From: Hypomesus transpacificus
Taxonomy: Eukaryota > Chordata > Actinopteri > Osmeriformes > Osmeridae
Length of the DNA stretch: 64,000 bases
Direction: 5' to 3'
NCBI RefSeq assembly: GCF_021917145.1
Contig: NC_061081.1
Span: forward strand, 73,942 to 137,941
Of the stretch, positions 12,633 through 26,855 are shown piece by piece. The position numbers and the translations under genes were made by a program. The notes beneath the pieces are model-generated. The model was not told where the DNA came from, did not search any database, and saw nothing but the letters and a program-made list of their open reading frames with translations. The stretch's first letter is position 1; each line of letters opens with the position of its first letter.

Positions 12633-12854
12633 TGTTCCAATACTTTTGCTCACGTGACAAATGGGTGGGTTCGAACAAAAAGGTGATATTTTCTAATTTG
12701 TGCATCAGATCCTGATGTAAATACCTGGAAATAAAAGCTGAAACGTTGATCTCTGGTTTCACATTCATCGTTTGATGTCAAGCCCAAATGTTTTCAGTCT
12801 ACAGCAAAAATAAAGGAATTGGCCTCACTGTTCCAATACTTTTGGAGGGCACTG
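12633..12854 (-). repeat. Tc1 right inverted repeat
   Basis: Mirror of the left end. The inner direct repeat is at about 12633-12650 and the terminus GGGCACTG abuts the flanking TA at 12855. Confidence 0.9.
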
Positions 12855-12856
12855 TA

Positions 12857-13345
12857 TCTAAAATACAGTCAAATGTAAGCTGTATAGCTTTTTTTCAAGC
12901 GATGTAAAAATGGGCGTCACAGTTAGGAACACTTGAGTTCCAAACGATATCCTCAGAGCAGACAAGAATGTTCACTCTATAGGCAGTGAAGAGGTCTGTC
13001 GGGACCGATGACCCAGCGCTAACTAGCGGGAGCTCATGGCAGATCATATAGTTCAGTTTAGCAGTAGACAGTATGGCACTAATCCCCCCCCCCCCCCCCC
13101 CCCCCCCCCTCCTCAATGACGAGCCCACACCCTCTCTGTGATTACCAAGGGGGACTCCCCTGCCTCTCCTGCCCAGGCCAAGGAACCGCTCTCTGGGGTG
13201 GCTGTGTACGGAAGGCCCCCTACCTTACCGCCAGGTTGCTGGTCGGTTGCATTAGGCTGCCTCTAAATATTTAATGTGCCCGCCGGTGCATTAGAGGCCA
13301 TAGTAAAGAGAGAATCAATGACGCTGATATATTGACTATCCACAG
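12857..13345. other. Intergenic with poly-C tract and unique sequence
   Basis: Contains a C homopolymer at 13084-13109. After it comes complex sequence (about 13200-13340) without repeats or coding potential, which could be conserved noncoding DNA; see findings. Confidence 0.5.
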
Positions 13346-13531
13346 GGAGGGAAGGGGGAGGGAGGGAGGGAGGGAGGGGGGGAGAGAGAGGGCGGGGAGA
13401 GAGGGGAGAGAGTGGGAGGGGGGAGAGAGAGGGGGAGGGGGGGAGGGGGGGAGAGAGAGGGGGGGGGGAGAGAGAGTGGGAGGGAGGGGGGGGGAGGGAG
13501 GGAGGGAGGGAGGGAGGGAGGGAGGGAGGGA
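13346..13531. repeat. (GGGA)n purine tract
   Basis: GGGAGGGA and GAGAGG units with several G runs of 4-10 on the plus strand. Many closely spaced G runs make G-quadruplex formation plausible. Confidence 0.9.
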
Positions 13532-13796
13532 AAGAGAGAGAGATACTGCCATCGCCACTACCTCTCACGCACTGCTAAGGAATACTAATACCCTTTTCAT
13601 GTTCACGGAAAGGGAGGGAGAGAGGGAGACGAGGTACAGAGGAAAGTGGAACCTGCGTGAGGGGCCGTGCTGTGGGCATGTGTTTGTTGAGCTATGGCTT
13701 GTGTGTGTGTGTGTGTGTGTGTGTGTCTGTTGGGGGATGGCAGGGGCCAGGGTGACTCACAGCCATGGTATTCCTGCATCATTTCAGTCCCCCGCC

Positions 13797-13798
<2 letters not shown>

Positions 13799-13836
<38 letters not shown>
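13799..13836. repeat. Poly-C homopolymer
   Basis: About 38 consecutive C. Homopolymers this long are often mis-sized in assemblies. Confidence 0.9.
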
Positions 13837-14767
13837 ATCTTATTCTCTCTACAACACACACACACACACAAACACACACAGAAGAGGTCTGTGGTGTGGA
13901 AGAAGTGACAGGAGTCGTGATTTCTCTCTGACAGCAAAGGGAGTAAGAAGAGAAGAGGGAGAAACAGACAGAGAGAGAGAGAGGCATTGCATGAGAGGCA
14001 ATGCATGGTGCCCCCTCAAAAAAACATTTGTTTTGTGATGTACTAAAGCTTAAGCATGTATTTCAGTAATTTAAAAGAAACTTTTATCCAAATCAACTTG
14101 CAACAAAGTAGATTTATAGAATTGAGCTGAACAGACTGCATTTTTTACCACCCAGACCAACAGATGTCATCTGTGAGTATGCATACGTGTGTGTGTGTGT
14201 ATGTGTGTGTGTGCTTCCTCTTGGGCCTCTGCGGCCTGGCCAGTAGACTGGTGTGTCTTGCGATAAACGTCGCTTTGCCCTCCGTAACAGCGTACCATGG
14301 AGGAATGCTTTTGTTTCACACACACTCTGGTCAAACCACCTCACCACAGTGTTTATCTAGTGTCACCTCTCACAGCACGCAGTCCTGCAATGTTTCAAAC
14401 TCTGGGGTTGAAAACAACAACCACATAACCCCTCCATGGGACTGAAGAAAAATGCCCAGAACGTTCTGCCTGATCAGCTGTTTTGGAGAAAAGAAAAGAA
14501 AAAAAAGAGAGAAAACAACAGCTTTTTTTTCTAACTTCTTGTTATACCTGGTTGGAAAACACTGGGTTTGTTTATGAGGAAGGGATTATGGAGTGTTGAT
14601 TGAGCAAAGAGGTTGAATTGGAACTATGTCTTGAGAGAGGTTGAACCGTGTTGACAGTTTTTGCTTTGAAGAAGGACATCGAGGAGGTGGAGCATAGTGA
14701 GGAACAGAAAAGTAGAACAGGAGCCAGTGTAAATATACCAGCCACCCTGGCCCCTTCTCCACCCCCG

Positions 14768-14798
<31 letters not shown>
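14768..14798. repeat. (CA)n microsatellite
   Basis: Uninterrupted CA array. Confidence 0.9.
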
Positions 14799-14799
<1 letters not shown>

Positions 14800-14904
14800 G
14801 CTCTCTCACACACATTCAAACACACTCACGCTGATGCAGAAACGTACACACGCACACACGTACAAACACAGATTAACACATCCTTGTGTCATCAAAACAA
14901 CTGA

Positions 14905-15000
14905 CGCTGGGTAATCATGCTAATGAGCAGATAATGAAATGCATGCGGCCTCTCTCATTAACAAGCTCCATATTCTCCCTTTTAAAGATATGCTAATTTC
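14905..15000. promoter_or_regulatory. Candidate conserved noncoding element
   Basis: AT-rich complex sequence holding two exact ATGCTAAT octamer-like POU sites (14917-14924 and 14990-14997), homeodomain-type TAAT cores and an ATGCAT palindrome. It sits in a non-coding, otherwise repetitive region upstream of maml3. Motif content only; conservation cannot be tested here. Confidence 0.3.
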
Positions 15001-17960
15001 ACAAACACTACACGCACACATACTCAGACTCACGCACGCACGCACACAAAAGAGTTCTCAGACAATAAGACAGTAAGACATTAGGCGTTTCCGTTTAATA
15101 TAACCGTCTGATCTACATTTCCCAAGTGTTCACCAGGAAAGACAAACTCCTTGAATAGTAATCACTGCACTTAAAATGCATAATGTTAGTGTACAAACCC
15201 CAACACACAAGAGTGCCTTTTGCATCTTGTGTTGATATGTTGGAGTGGATGGACTGTTCTCACAGCACAAAGATTGAATATCAGAATTGTGTCGACTCAA
15301 TCTTCTGACCTCACCAAGGCATTGTGATGTCATTGTCATAAAGTTGTTTTTTGGCCAGATGGGGTTAGCACCAAGAGGGCACGCAATGATGTCACGACCA
15401 CAAACACACCTACACACCCCCTTGCAAAACCCTTCTAATTCCAAAATTACTGTTTTCCCCTTTTTGTCAAGTCACAGTGATATCGGACAAAAACAAGACA
15501 CTCGGTGTTCCTTAACAGAAACATCGGCTTTAGAGCTAAAAACATCAGTTTTTTCTACCACAGGTACATTTCAAGCTACCAATCCAGCCACAACAGGTGG
15601 TCCAAAAGGTTTACAAAATGACACAAATGTAAAAAAAACTAAAACACGAACAACCTTATCAGTTCTCCGCTTACTTTAAAATCAAAGAAGAAAATAACAT
15701 TGTGTGTCAAAGCTTCAGAAAACAAAAAGCAAATCAACACTCAGGAAACTCTCCACAACTCTACAAAGTATTCTTAGGTGAGTGTGTCTGTCTCCTCTCT
15801 TTGCAGAGTGTGTGTAAGACTGTGAGTGGGATGAGAGAGAAGCAAGAAGAATGAGCTGAGAGAGAGGGAGAAGAGAGAAGTGCAGGGGTGAGAAAAGGCT
15901 GGTGAAGGAGATCGTAAAGCAACACTGTAGCTTTTCACGGTTTTTGCCAAAACGTGGAGCAGAGTAGATCGGATCACTGGAGAATGGACAGATGATTGAT
16001 TACTACGTGGGGCACAAACAACCCCCCCCCCCCCACACACACACACAGAAAAGAAAAGGTGAATTGATATGCCCACTCATAACTAACCAGTGCCCTTACT
16101 TACCGGACTTAACGGCCCGGACTTAACACAAAAGGGAAATGTAATCATTTGTCAATTCAGCATTATTTTACAAATCTTTGTAAATTAGAAAGCAGTGAAT
16201 ATTCCTGAAAGTGCAAGAAAGAGAAACTAATTCCTAAGAGATAGGCAGAGAGGGGAAGAGAGAAGGAGAGGAAGAGAGAGAGAGCGTGTGAGAGAGAAAG
16301 GGGTGTGGGTGAATGACGAGAGACAAAACACACATCCATTCAAACGCCTCGTCTGCCCGCTAGCTGCTGAATATTTCAAAGGCAAATCAATTAGTAAATG
16401 GATAGAGCTGTATGGAGGGACATACAGACACACAGACACCCACACACACACGCACACACTCCAAAAGCTGATTATCTCTGTTAGTTGGTTGTGACAATAA
16501 TGACTGCAGGGTACTTTAAGGACATGATCTGTTGTGTTTAAATACTAGTATGCTTAAGTGTGTGTGTGTGTGTTTGTGTATGAGGTGTGTGAATTCTGTG
16601 CAGTGTGTGTGCGTGTGTGTGTGTGCGTGGGTCACAACAGTCTCGACACCTCCTCAACCCCCCTATGAGGCCTCTTAGAGGCAGGGCCAAATGGGTTCTA
16701 CTTCCTTGAATCTGTGTGTGCTGATCCCCACGTTTCCCTCCCCTCTCTCCCCTTCCTCGAGCCCACTCTCAACACAAACAGCCTCCTCCCTTTTCTCTTC
16801 TCTTTCTTGTCACTTCTCTTTACCTGTTCTACCTTTCTTTCTTAGTCCCGCAAACTTTTCCTTCTCTCTCTCTCCTTCTGCTCTCCATCTCTTCCTCTCT
16901 CGCTCTCTGATGAAAGGCATTCTTCAGCTCTGGACTAGGAGGAGATTCTCCCCCAAGATAAATAACTGCCTCAGATCTCCAGGCCTGCTTTATGGCACCC
17001 AGCAACATTTATGGCCCCTCGCAGGCTCAAAAGAGTTAAAAACACACTCCCCATTCACCTGCAGCCTTCACACTAACGGCAAGAGATAGGGTTGTATAAT
17101 AGACCAGGAAGTATCCATGGAAACTCATTGTCAAAATAGTTTCATTCATCTCCTTTCACTTTAGCACTTCATAGGAGGATTTACAATGATCACTTACTTC
17201 CTGTAGCCTAATGGTGTGACATCACAGTCCTATTCCTCCTCGTCGCCTTCCAGTGGGCATTCTTCCAATCACGTGAAAGTGGACTGTGAGGGAGGGGCGA
17301 CTATGTGGTTTGCGGGGGGGCTTGTGATGTCACTTCCTGGTTAATCTTTGTATTGCCAGACACTCCGACCAAGTAGACGCCTCATCATTGAGCCAAAAGA
17401 TCCAGGTTGTGGGGTCCATGAAGCGTTTCCATGGCGATTGAGACAGTGAGTGGACGGGGTGAGAGTGTGAGGGAGGCGAACACAAGAGAGACGTTCCCGT
17501 GGACCATCCTGACCCCTGACCGGTTACTCAGTCAGCAGCTTAATTCTGATTGGATGAGAGAAGCTTCAGGGGATCATTCCATTTTAAGGGAACATCCAAA
17601 ACATCCCCTCTGTCCATTCAGCAAAGTTAACTGGGATCAGAAGACAATTACTGTACGAGACATGTTGAAACTGGCCGCATCCAATAAGTGACAGTAAAGA
17701 CAAGGGACTGTGTAAAAAGGATCCATTAAAAACAATATTTATACTGGACCTTGCTGTCTCCCAGTTATGTGTCAGAGGGGGGCAGTGTAACTCCTTGTTA
17801 TGTCGTGTCCACTGCAGGGCCTTACTGTGGCTGTGCCATTTAAGACTGCTCTGAGACCCCCTCCCATCTAACACACACACACACGCACACACACCATGTC
17901 CTCAGTGCCAGATAAGCAGTGGGATGGACAGATGGACGAGTGCTCTTTTACAGCCTCTTC
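15001..17960. other. Intergenic, no gene seen
   Basis: Scattered short CA/TG tracts (for example 16030-16046, 16560-16625). Two stretches, about 16341-16418 and 16905-17045, are complex, lack repeats and resemble noncoding regulatory sequence. No splice-flanked coding exon was recognised. Confidence 0.5.
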
Positions 17961-17970
17961 TTCTCCCTGT

Positions 17971-18090
17971 ATGTGTGTGTGAGTGGATAATGTGTGTGTA
18001 TGTGTGTGTTTCTGTGTGTGTGAGTGGATAATGTGTGTATGTGTGTGTTTCTGTGTGTGTGAGTGGATAATGTGTGTGTGTGTACGTGTG
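17971..18090. repeat. Minisatellite, about 40-base period
   Basis: Three tandem copies of a unit containing GTGAGTGGATAATGTGTG and TATGTGTGTGTTTCTGTG. Confidence 0.85.
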
Positions 18091-18240
18091 TATTAACCCT
18101 CTTGCCTGGCGTTGCTCTGGCAAAGCACTCTTGCCAAAGTGGGCATCTGGTCTGTGGAGTGGCAGGGGAGAGAGAGGGGACCACAGAGAGAGCAGTCACA
18201 CCATCCACCAGTCCACTCAGCCCACTTTTCATCCTCTCGT

Positions 18241-20231
<1,991 letters not shown>

Positions 20232-21006
20232 AGAATCTGTTTGAGGAGCCTGTTTACCTTTCTGTGTACTCAACACTCCCTCCTTCACCTCTTTGGTTAA
20301 TGTGTGATCGAGCGAGCGAGCATGCACAAGTGTGTGTTTATGTGTGCATGTGTATGTGTGTGTGGGGTTCCGTATGACTCTGCTTTATGACACTTGGACT
20401 GAGCTTCTCTACCAACAGTGGATTTCTGAACCTTGAACCCTGAGCAGCTGGGGAACAATCACCTACTCTGGCCAATGCATTGCCTTGGTGACATGTTCCC
20501 ATGACAACTCTGTCACCCGAGCCACCAGTCAGGTAGGGCTGGTCACCGTGGAAACTTAAATAATTCAGAAGGAGACAGAGCAGCCTGACTGGAACAGGTG
20601 TCCCACAGGGTGGGGCTTGGACTATGTAGTGTATGTGTGTTTGGTGTGTATGTGTGTGTATTTCTGTGTGTGTGTAACAGAAAGCCAGTGAGAGACAGGG
20701 AGAGAAAAATAGATGAACGGAGAAAGCCAAGGGAGTGACCCTGACAAGGGAACAAGGAAGAAAACAAAGAGACGTTATTGAGAGAAAAAGTGTGTGTGAG
20801 AGAGAGAGAAAGTGTGAGAGAGAGAGAGACAGGGAGAGAGAAAGACAAGGTCATCACGTCTCTCTGCAAGCTTTGGAAGTTATCGATAGCACGCTACTCA
20901 AAGGGTAGTCTCTGTAGGAAAGAGAGAGAGAGACAAAAAAGGATATCCCACTCTACGAGTTTAGAGAGGAAGAGAAAGTATTCTGAGTTAGCCTCTAGCA
21001 TTAGCC

Positions 21007-24000
21007 ATGGAGTCCCAGGTAGAGGAAGACGATGGAACCTTCACCAACATCTCGCTAGCTGACGACACAGGTAAGACTCAACACCACCTGTACTTGAACA
21101 CCTGTAGCCCTCGCTCCTCTGTACCTTAAAGCCTAAATACCTGACGTGACCTAGTTTAGAGTACCTGCCCACACACTGAACACAGTTGAATGCTCAAATT
21201 TCCTTCCTTCCCTCCTCCTCTCTTTGTAGTAGGCTAACCAATGCTTTGTCATGATATGGAGGAAGTAAACACAAGATTGCATGTGTGAAGGCCTGTCCAC
21301 CTGAGCACCGCTGATAGCACGCTGTCCTATAATACCTTTGGAGAGGGAGAAAAATACCGGGGGAGTTAAGACCTTTCCCGAGAATTCTACATTGGAAATT
21401 CCATCTTCACGTTCAAATGAACCCTTTACAGCGGCATTCCGTCCTACATTCTTAAGCTGTGATTCCAGACACACAGTGGACTCAGTCTATGAGAATTCTA
21501 GCTACATTGTAGTCCACTATCATTACACGTGTTCTAGTTGCTTCCCCAACAATGCAGCTCTAGAGAGACTAATAGACCAATTATTTGTTTGTAAACAATC
21601 GGGATGCGCGCGCACTGTGGCTGCTGAAAACCGGGAAAGGATAGCATTTTAAATGGCAAAAGGACCACACGGATAATACAAATAGTTAGATTTAAAAAGA
21701 CCAAAAGCGTCGAGGAGGACATGCCTATAGGAGAGAAAGCGATTACCCAATGATCTGTCGCATCAGAATTTTGATTTGGGTCCCGAAAGTCTTGAAATTT
21801 GAGTGAGAATGTCGCCCGGTACAGACCGCATAGTCGAACGGCAACCATGTCTTCACGTCATGTCACATAGTTCATAATTTTACACTTTTACAGTCAATTC
21901 TACATTTAAAAAGTCGAGCCAGCTTTCAAGAGATATGGGAATTCTGCTTTTATAGTCAGCTGGTCCGATTATTTTTCTGATTTGTTTAAACTGGCAATCT
22001 GAGTGAGACTACATCCCAGTTACACTGTTTTGACGTTAGCCTCAGTCAGACTCGCTCACTGGCAGAGTGCACAATGTTGTATTTCACTCCATCCTACACC
22101 AGAAACGTCAGGGAGGACTGCCTAATGTAGATACGAGTCTGGTGAAGATAGCCAGAATATCGGATTTCTTTAACCTGTCTGTTTCATTCGTCATTTGCCT
22201 GAGAAAGCTACCTCCGTTAGCCAGGCTAGTTTTGCCCGATCACTTGGACAGGCTATTTAAGGGTATCGGGGTCAAGTGACTTTTGTGCATCGACAAGTGA
22301 ACGTAAATGTATTTGTCCAAAGGCCAAGAGCCTCAAAAAGTTAATATCAAGCCCTGCAATCCAGTGGCCAGAGATATATGATGACCTGAACGACACTCCA
22401 AGATTAATAGAACGGGGAGAAGTTCGTCTTTTGCAACCCACATGCGCAGTTGAGCCTTCTTTACAGTTGTGTGACGTAGGGTGATAATTGGTCTATAGTG
22501 ACAAACCCCAAGTATGTGACTAATTATCAGGCTAAATGAGCAACTAGGCCTAAGTAGGTAAGTAATTAACTCAATGGGTAAAATAATGATTGTGTTGGTC
22601 AGGGAACAAATTGGAAGTATATTTTCTTAAGAGCTGTACAAGGCGTAATTAAACAGCAGGAAACAAGAAAGGTTTTCCATTGAGACTCACAAATCGGGGG
22701 AATATAGAGGGAGCAGAGAGGGAGTAGGCAACGAGACAGAAAAAGCTATGACACAAACAGTCGTTTGATACTAAAATGTGTGCTGCAACAGCGAGTAGCA
22801 CTGGTCTTGTGACTGTCTTGGACTGTACAAGCCAGTCCAGGCCGGTCATAGTTGGCCAAACAGCCCCCTCCCCATGGTTCGTTCTGGCTACAGGCAGTAG
22901 CATATGGGCTCCACTGAGCAGAGCGTAGCGACACCGTCCCATAACGCTCAACACTGATCCTGGTGGGCTGGTTCAGCTCGGCCAACTGTCGCTCAGCTCG
23001 GCAGTGCACTACTTGCCTATCAGGGGAATGGCAGGGAGACGCCTGAGCATCTGTCATTTTAGGGCTGCAGCGTGTGACTGTGTTTTTATGTGTGTGTGGT
23101 GGACATTAGTTAGTACTCGTATTTACTAAATATAGACACACAAAGAAACAAACAAAAACACCTCAGTTCTCAGTATCTCAGACATATCACATGAGTCGTC
23201 GTTTTAAGCGTGCATGCAGACTTTGACTGGGGTAGTCACTGTGTGTTTTCATAACCGTAGCGACCTCTGTAGGGTACATTGGAAATTGCACCCAACTAGT
23301 GTGAGTCAGGTTGTCCCATCTTCACTGTCAGGCAGGGAAACCCGCAGTGCCGTGTTAAAACGATATTGACACAAACCGGCTACGGTTTCCATTAGCTAGC
23401 CAAATATCCATACAATATCCAACGGGTAAGTCACAGACATTTATATAATTTTGATTACTTAGTTATCTACACGCCTCACAGTGTAAATTCTACGTCAGCT
23501 AGTCAAAGCTAGTGAACAGATTCCCAGCCCAACAGGGCCCGGGTGGCGAGCTAACTTTAACATACAACGCAAGTGAGCTAGCTAGAGTTCTATTACCATA
23601 TTTTTACAATTTTGATTTGAATATGGCAGTCTGAGCTACATTTGTTTCACTTGTCATTGTCACTTTTTGGCTAGTATTGTTCAATATAAGGTGGGCGCAT
23701 CGTCAATAGCAAGCTGATGTGTCTGTCCAACATGCAAGCTAGCCTAGCTAACCAGCTAGTTAGCATAACATTAATGTCAAGGGATTCATTTATCAAATCG
23801 ACAGTATAACACAAGGTTATTCTAAACAATGAGATTGAGATTCTTAGGATATGGCAAGCAACAACTACACAGTACAGTAGTACTGTAGGTATAAAATGTC
23901 GCTTACTAGCGTTGCTACTTGTACCTGAGCTGGGACTGTTTACTTACGCTAGTGTACTCTTTGGGAAGTCTCAACCTACAAAACTACAGCTGGTTAACCT

Positions 24001-25164
24001 TTTATAAAGCATTTTGGTCAGCCAGTTAAGCGACACAATTAGGTATCGCCTCAATCTAGACTGACACTTGAAGTTTTCTTTATAACTCCAGGATTAAACA
24101 GGGTGGCAGAGCTCGTGGCGTCATGTCTCAGCTTTTTTTGCGATGCGTTAAACTGAAAAGACATACGATCTCCATTGCTGTTGGCTTGAACTCATGACAC
24201 GTTTTTGTCTTGTGTCATGCAGTGGACAGAGGAACTGCAGCCCTGTATATCAAACAGGACAACGATCTCTTCGCCATGAACTGCGACATGGATGGTATAG
24301 TAACTAACTAAGCAACTACTGCAACTCACGTACAAGCCTCCTGTGTGACAAGGGTTCTTTATTAAAGTGAGGGATGCGTGTGTCCTGGTCGGGTCACATT
24401 AACAGTGTCCGTTGTACATGCCAGGAGACATGGAGAACCAAGTAGAAGTGGAGGAGAAGACGAGGCTTATCAACCAGGTTCTGGAGCTGCAACACACACT
24501 GGAAGGTAAAGGCAACACCCTATTTTTTTGATTTCTTCCTGATACCAAATAAGCACGCAAAAGCCCCACTGCACCCTTCTTCCATCCTCCTCTCCCTCCC
24601 AAATATCCCTCTTAGTCCACTGAGCATTGACCTTTGCAAGCACTTCTTTCTCTCTCGCTGGCTTACTGTTATCTCTCTTCTCTCCTGCTTTAATTTGTCT
24701 TCATCACTCCTCCAGTCTATCAGTAGACGCAGTGTTAATGGCTTCCTAAATGCATCTCCATTTGTCTCTGTCCACCCGAACTCAAGACTAAAAAGCAGTT
24801 TCCCCCCCCGAAACCGTCTGTCCTCTCAGATTAGCACAACCACGAGTGTTGCCAAAGCCTTCAGTCTGGGGAGTTTAGGCAGTTTTTTGGCAGTAGTAGC
24901 ACATTAATGTTAAGGGAACAGAAACAAGAAGAAAAACGTTTTTCTCTTCCAGTTTTTCTGTTCAACAGATATTCTGAATTACTGCTTACCTTTCCCTGGG
25001 TTCTCTTGTCTTCTATGATAGACCTATCGGCAAGGGTGGATGCCGTCAAGGAGGAGAATCTCAAGCTGAAATCGGAGAACCAGGTTCTGGGCCAGTACAT
25101 TGAGAACTTGATGTCGGCCTCCAGTGTGTTCCAGACCACGGACACCAAAAGCAAACGGAAGTAG
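21007..25164 (+). CDS. scoc: Short coiled-coil protein SCOC
   Basis: SCOC is a small coiled-coil adaptor of the Golgi that binds ARL1-family GTPases and FEZ1/UVRAG and influences autophagy. Four coding exons join in frame: 21007-21070, 24223-24294, 24425-24505 and 25022-25164, with GT donors and AG acceptors throughout, giving 119 residues. The last 80 or so (from [20 protein letters not shown] to [13 protein letters not shown]) are nearly identical to vertebrate SCOC and form a heptad coiled coil with Leu/Val spacing. The first exon adds an acidic leader ([20 protein letters not shown]). A second Met in exon 2 ([10 protein letters not shown]) corresponds to the short vertebrate isoform start, so both starts may be used. 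The gene lies between maml3 and clgn as in mammals. Introns are about 3.2, 0.13 and 0.5 kb. Confidence 0.96.
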
Positions 25165-26855
25165 CCAACATAAGAGAATGATTCTAGAATCCCAAAACAT
25201 AATTACATTCTAGGTTGAAGTTACCTCCAACAAATGATCCCGTATCGGAATGTTTTCTAACTCGTCAACTAGTTAGAGAAGGATCTCACTTTTGATCAGA
25301 TGTTGATGGTACTTTGAACCTAGAGGCTCATATGCATCTTGTAATTAATCCATCTCCACTCCTAAACCAACATATCCTGGCTCTTTCAGAATCATGTGGA
25401 AATGCATATTTCCCTCTTCCCATGAGGTAATTATTGATTTTTTAAGATGTGATTGGCCACAGTTCTAGGTTAACTTGGCCAATCAAGTCATGTTAAATTA
25501 GTGAATTCCTTATAGTGAGGAAGGGGTATTCTGACAGGGCCCCTGAGTCCAGTTTATCCTTGATTGACCTTTACCTCATAACATCAACACAAACATTCAG
25601 TCAAATTTAATTTAATTTGTCTTTAAATCTATTTTGTTTTAACTTCTTGTTTGTCTGAGGAACCTCATGTCATTGTCATAATGATGTCTTACATATTTAA
25701 CTGGTTTGATCTAGATTGGAGATTGGACTGGACAGTGTTATTGAATATAAATATTAAGATATTTGAATAGCATGGGAAATGTGATTCATTAACATATTAT
25801 TCAAGCACTCCATGAGATTTTCTTTGTTTAATGTTAGCCAATAGCTAACTAATAGCTAAAGTGACTAAATGTCTCACAGCCAGATGTTCCCACTGGTTGA
25901 ACACTACTGGCTTAAACTATGATTCAGGTGATGACTGAGCTACTAATGTACTCATTCAAATATGTTTTTATGTATCATCACTGGTGGTACACATCCAGTA
26001 TGAATTTAGGCCTTTGTTTTTACGAGAGTGCAAGGCTTTTTCGTTGATGGATGGATGGGTTAGGTGGGGGGCAAGCACAGAAAAACTGATGTGTAAAAGT
26101 GTTTTACAGATAGTCATACAGTAATGTTTCTTGCTGCACATTAAAAGGTTGCAGACTTAAAACGCTGTGTAAAACTGACTGGTGGTTACAATAGTTCAGA
26201 CACTACAGCATATCTTTTGGCAGCCTTCATCTCAGCTGAGGAGAAGAGATGGGGAAGGTAGCTGGCCCAGCCCTTCCCTTACTGAAACTGTAAAAGAGGA
26301 GTAAATAGGCCTTGAGTGCTATTGATCCAATCACTCAGACCTGTGGAACCCACTCTGCAAGAGATCCAGACCACACTCTGTCTGAATCAGTGCATTAGCA
26401 AAGTCATGTGCTTACCCGAAGCTTCTGTTCCGGAATTGGAAAAAAATTTAGGCTTAAAAAAAGAAGAAGATATGTATATATAAGGAGTAGTAAAATAACA
26501 GTACAGAAAGGGAATATTTCACTTTGGGTGCTAAAAGTAGATTTAAAGGGAATTTCTGGAAGGTCCCACTACACAAAAACACAGTGCATCTCATAATGTA
26601 TGTTTTATTAAATGGAATTATTTTGTATTTTTTTATGTTCAGCAGTTGTATAATGTGCTCCAATTTCTCCCTCTGTTCTCAGGCATGTTGAGTATGCCCC
26701 ACTACACACAACCTATGAGACAAACTGCCTTGTGTGTAGATAATGTGTAAATGTTATGACTGTGTTGACTTTTAACACTTTTTGTTTTAATAAAAATACT
26801 TTTACTGACTTAATATGCCTGTTGTGATATTAAATAAAAAGGCCACAAAAGCTTA
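25165..26855 (+). other. scoc: scoc 3'UTR with two polyadenylation signals
   Basis: No coding content after the scoc stop. AATAAA signals occur at 26789-26794 and 26833-26838, giving a 3'UTR of about 1.65 kb. The end meets the opposing clgn 3'UTR. Confidence 0.65.

Larger units (their letters stand above)
11194..12854 (-). mobile_element. Complete Tc1-like DNA transposon (IR/DR type)
   Basis: The element is about 1.66 kb, bounded by inverted ends beginning CAGTGCCCTCCAAAAGTATT and flanked on each side by TA, the Tc1/mariner target duplication (11192-11193 and 12855-12856). Each end is a long inverted repeat of about 220 bases. It contains an outer and an inner copy of CAAAAGTATTGGAACA in direct orientation (inner left copy near 11399, inner right near 12634), the IR/DR layout of Sleeping Beauty-type fish elements. 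One uninterrupted transposase frame lies between the ends on the minus strand. It inserted between maml3 and scoc. Confidence 0.96.
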
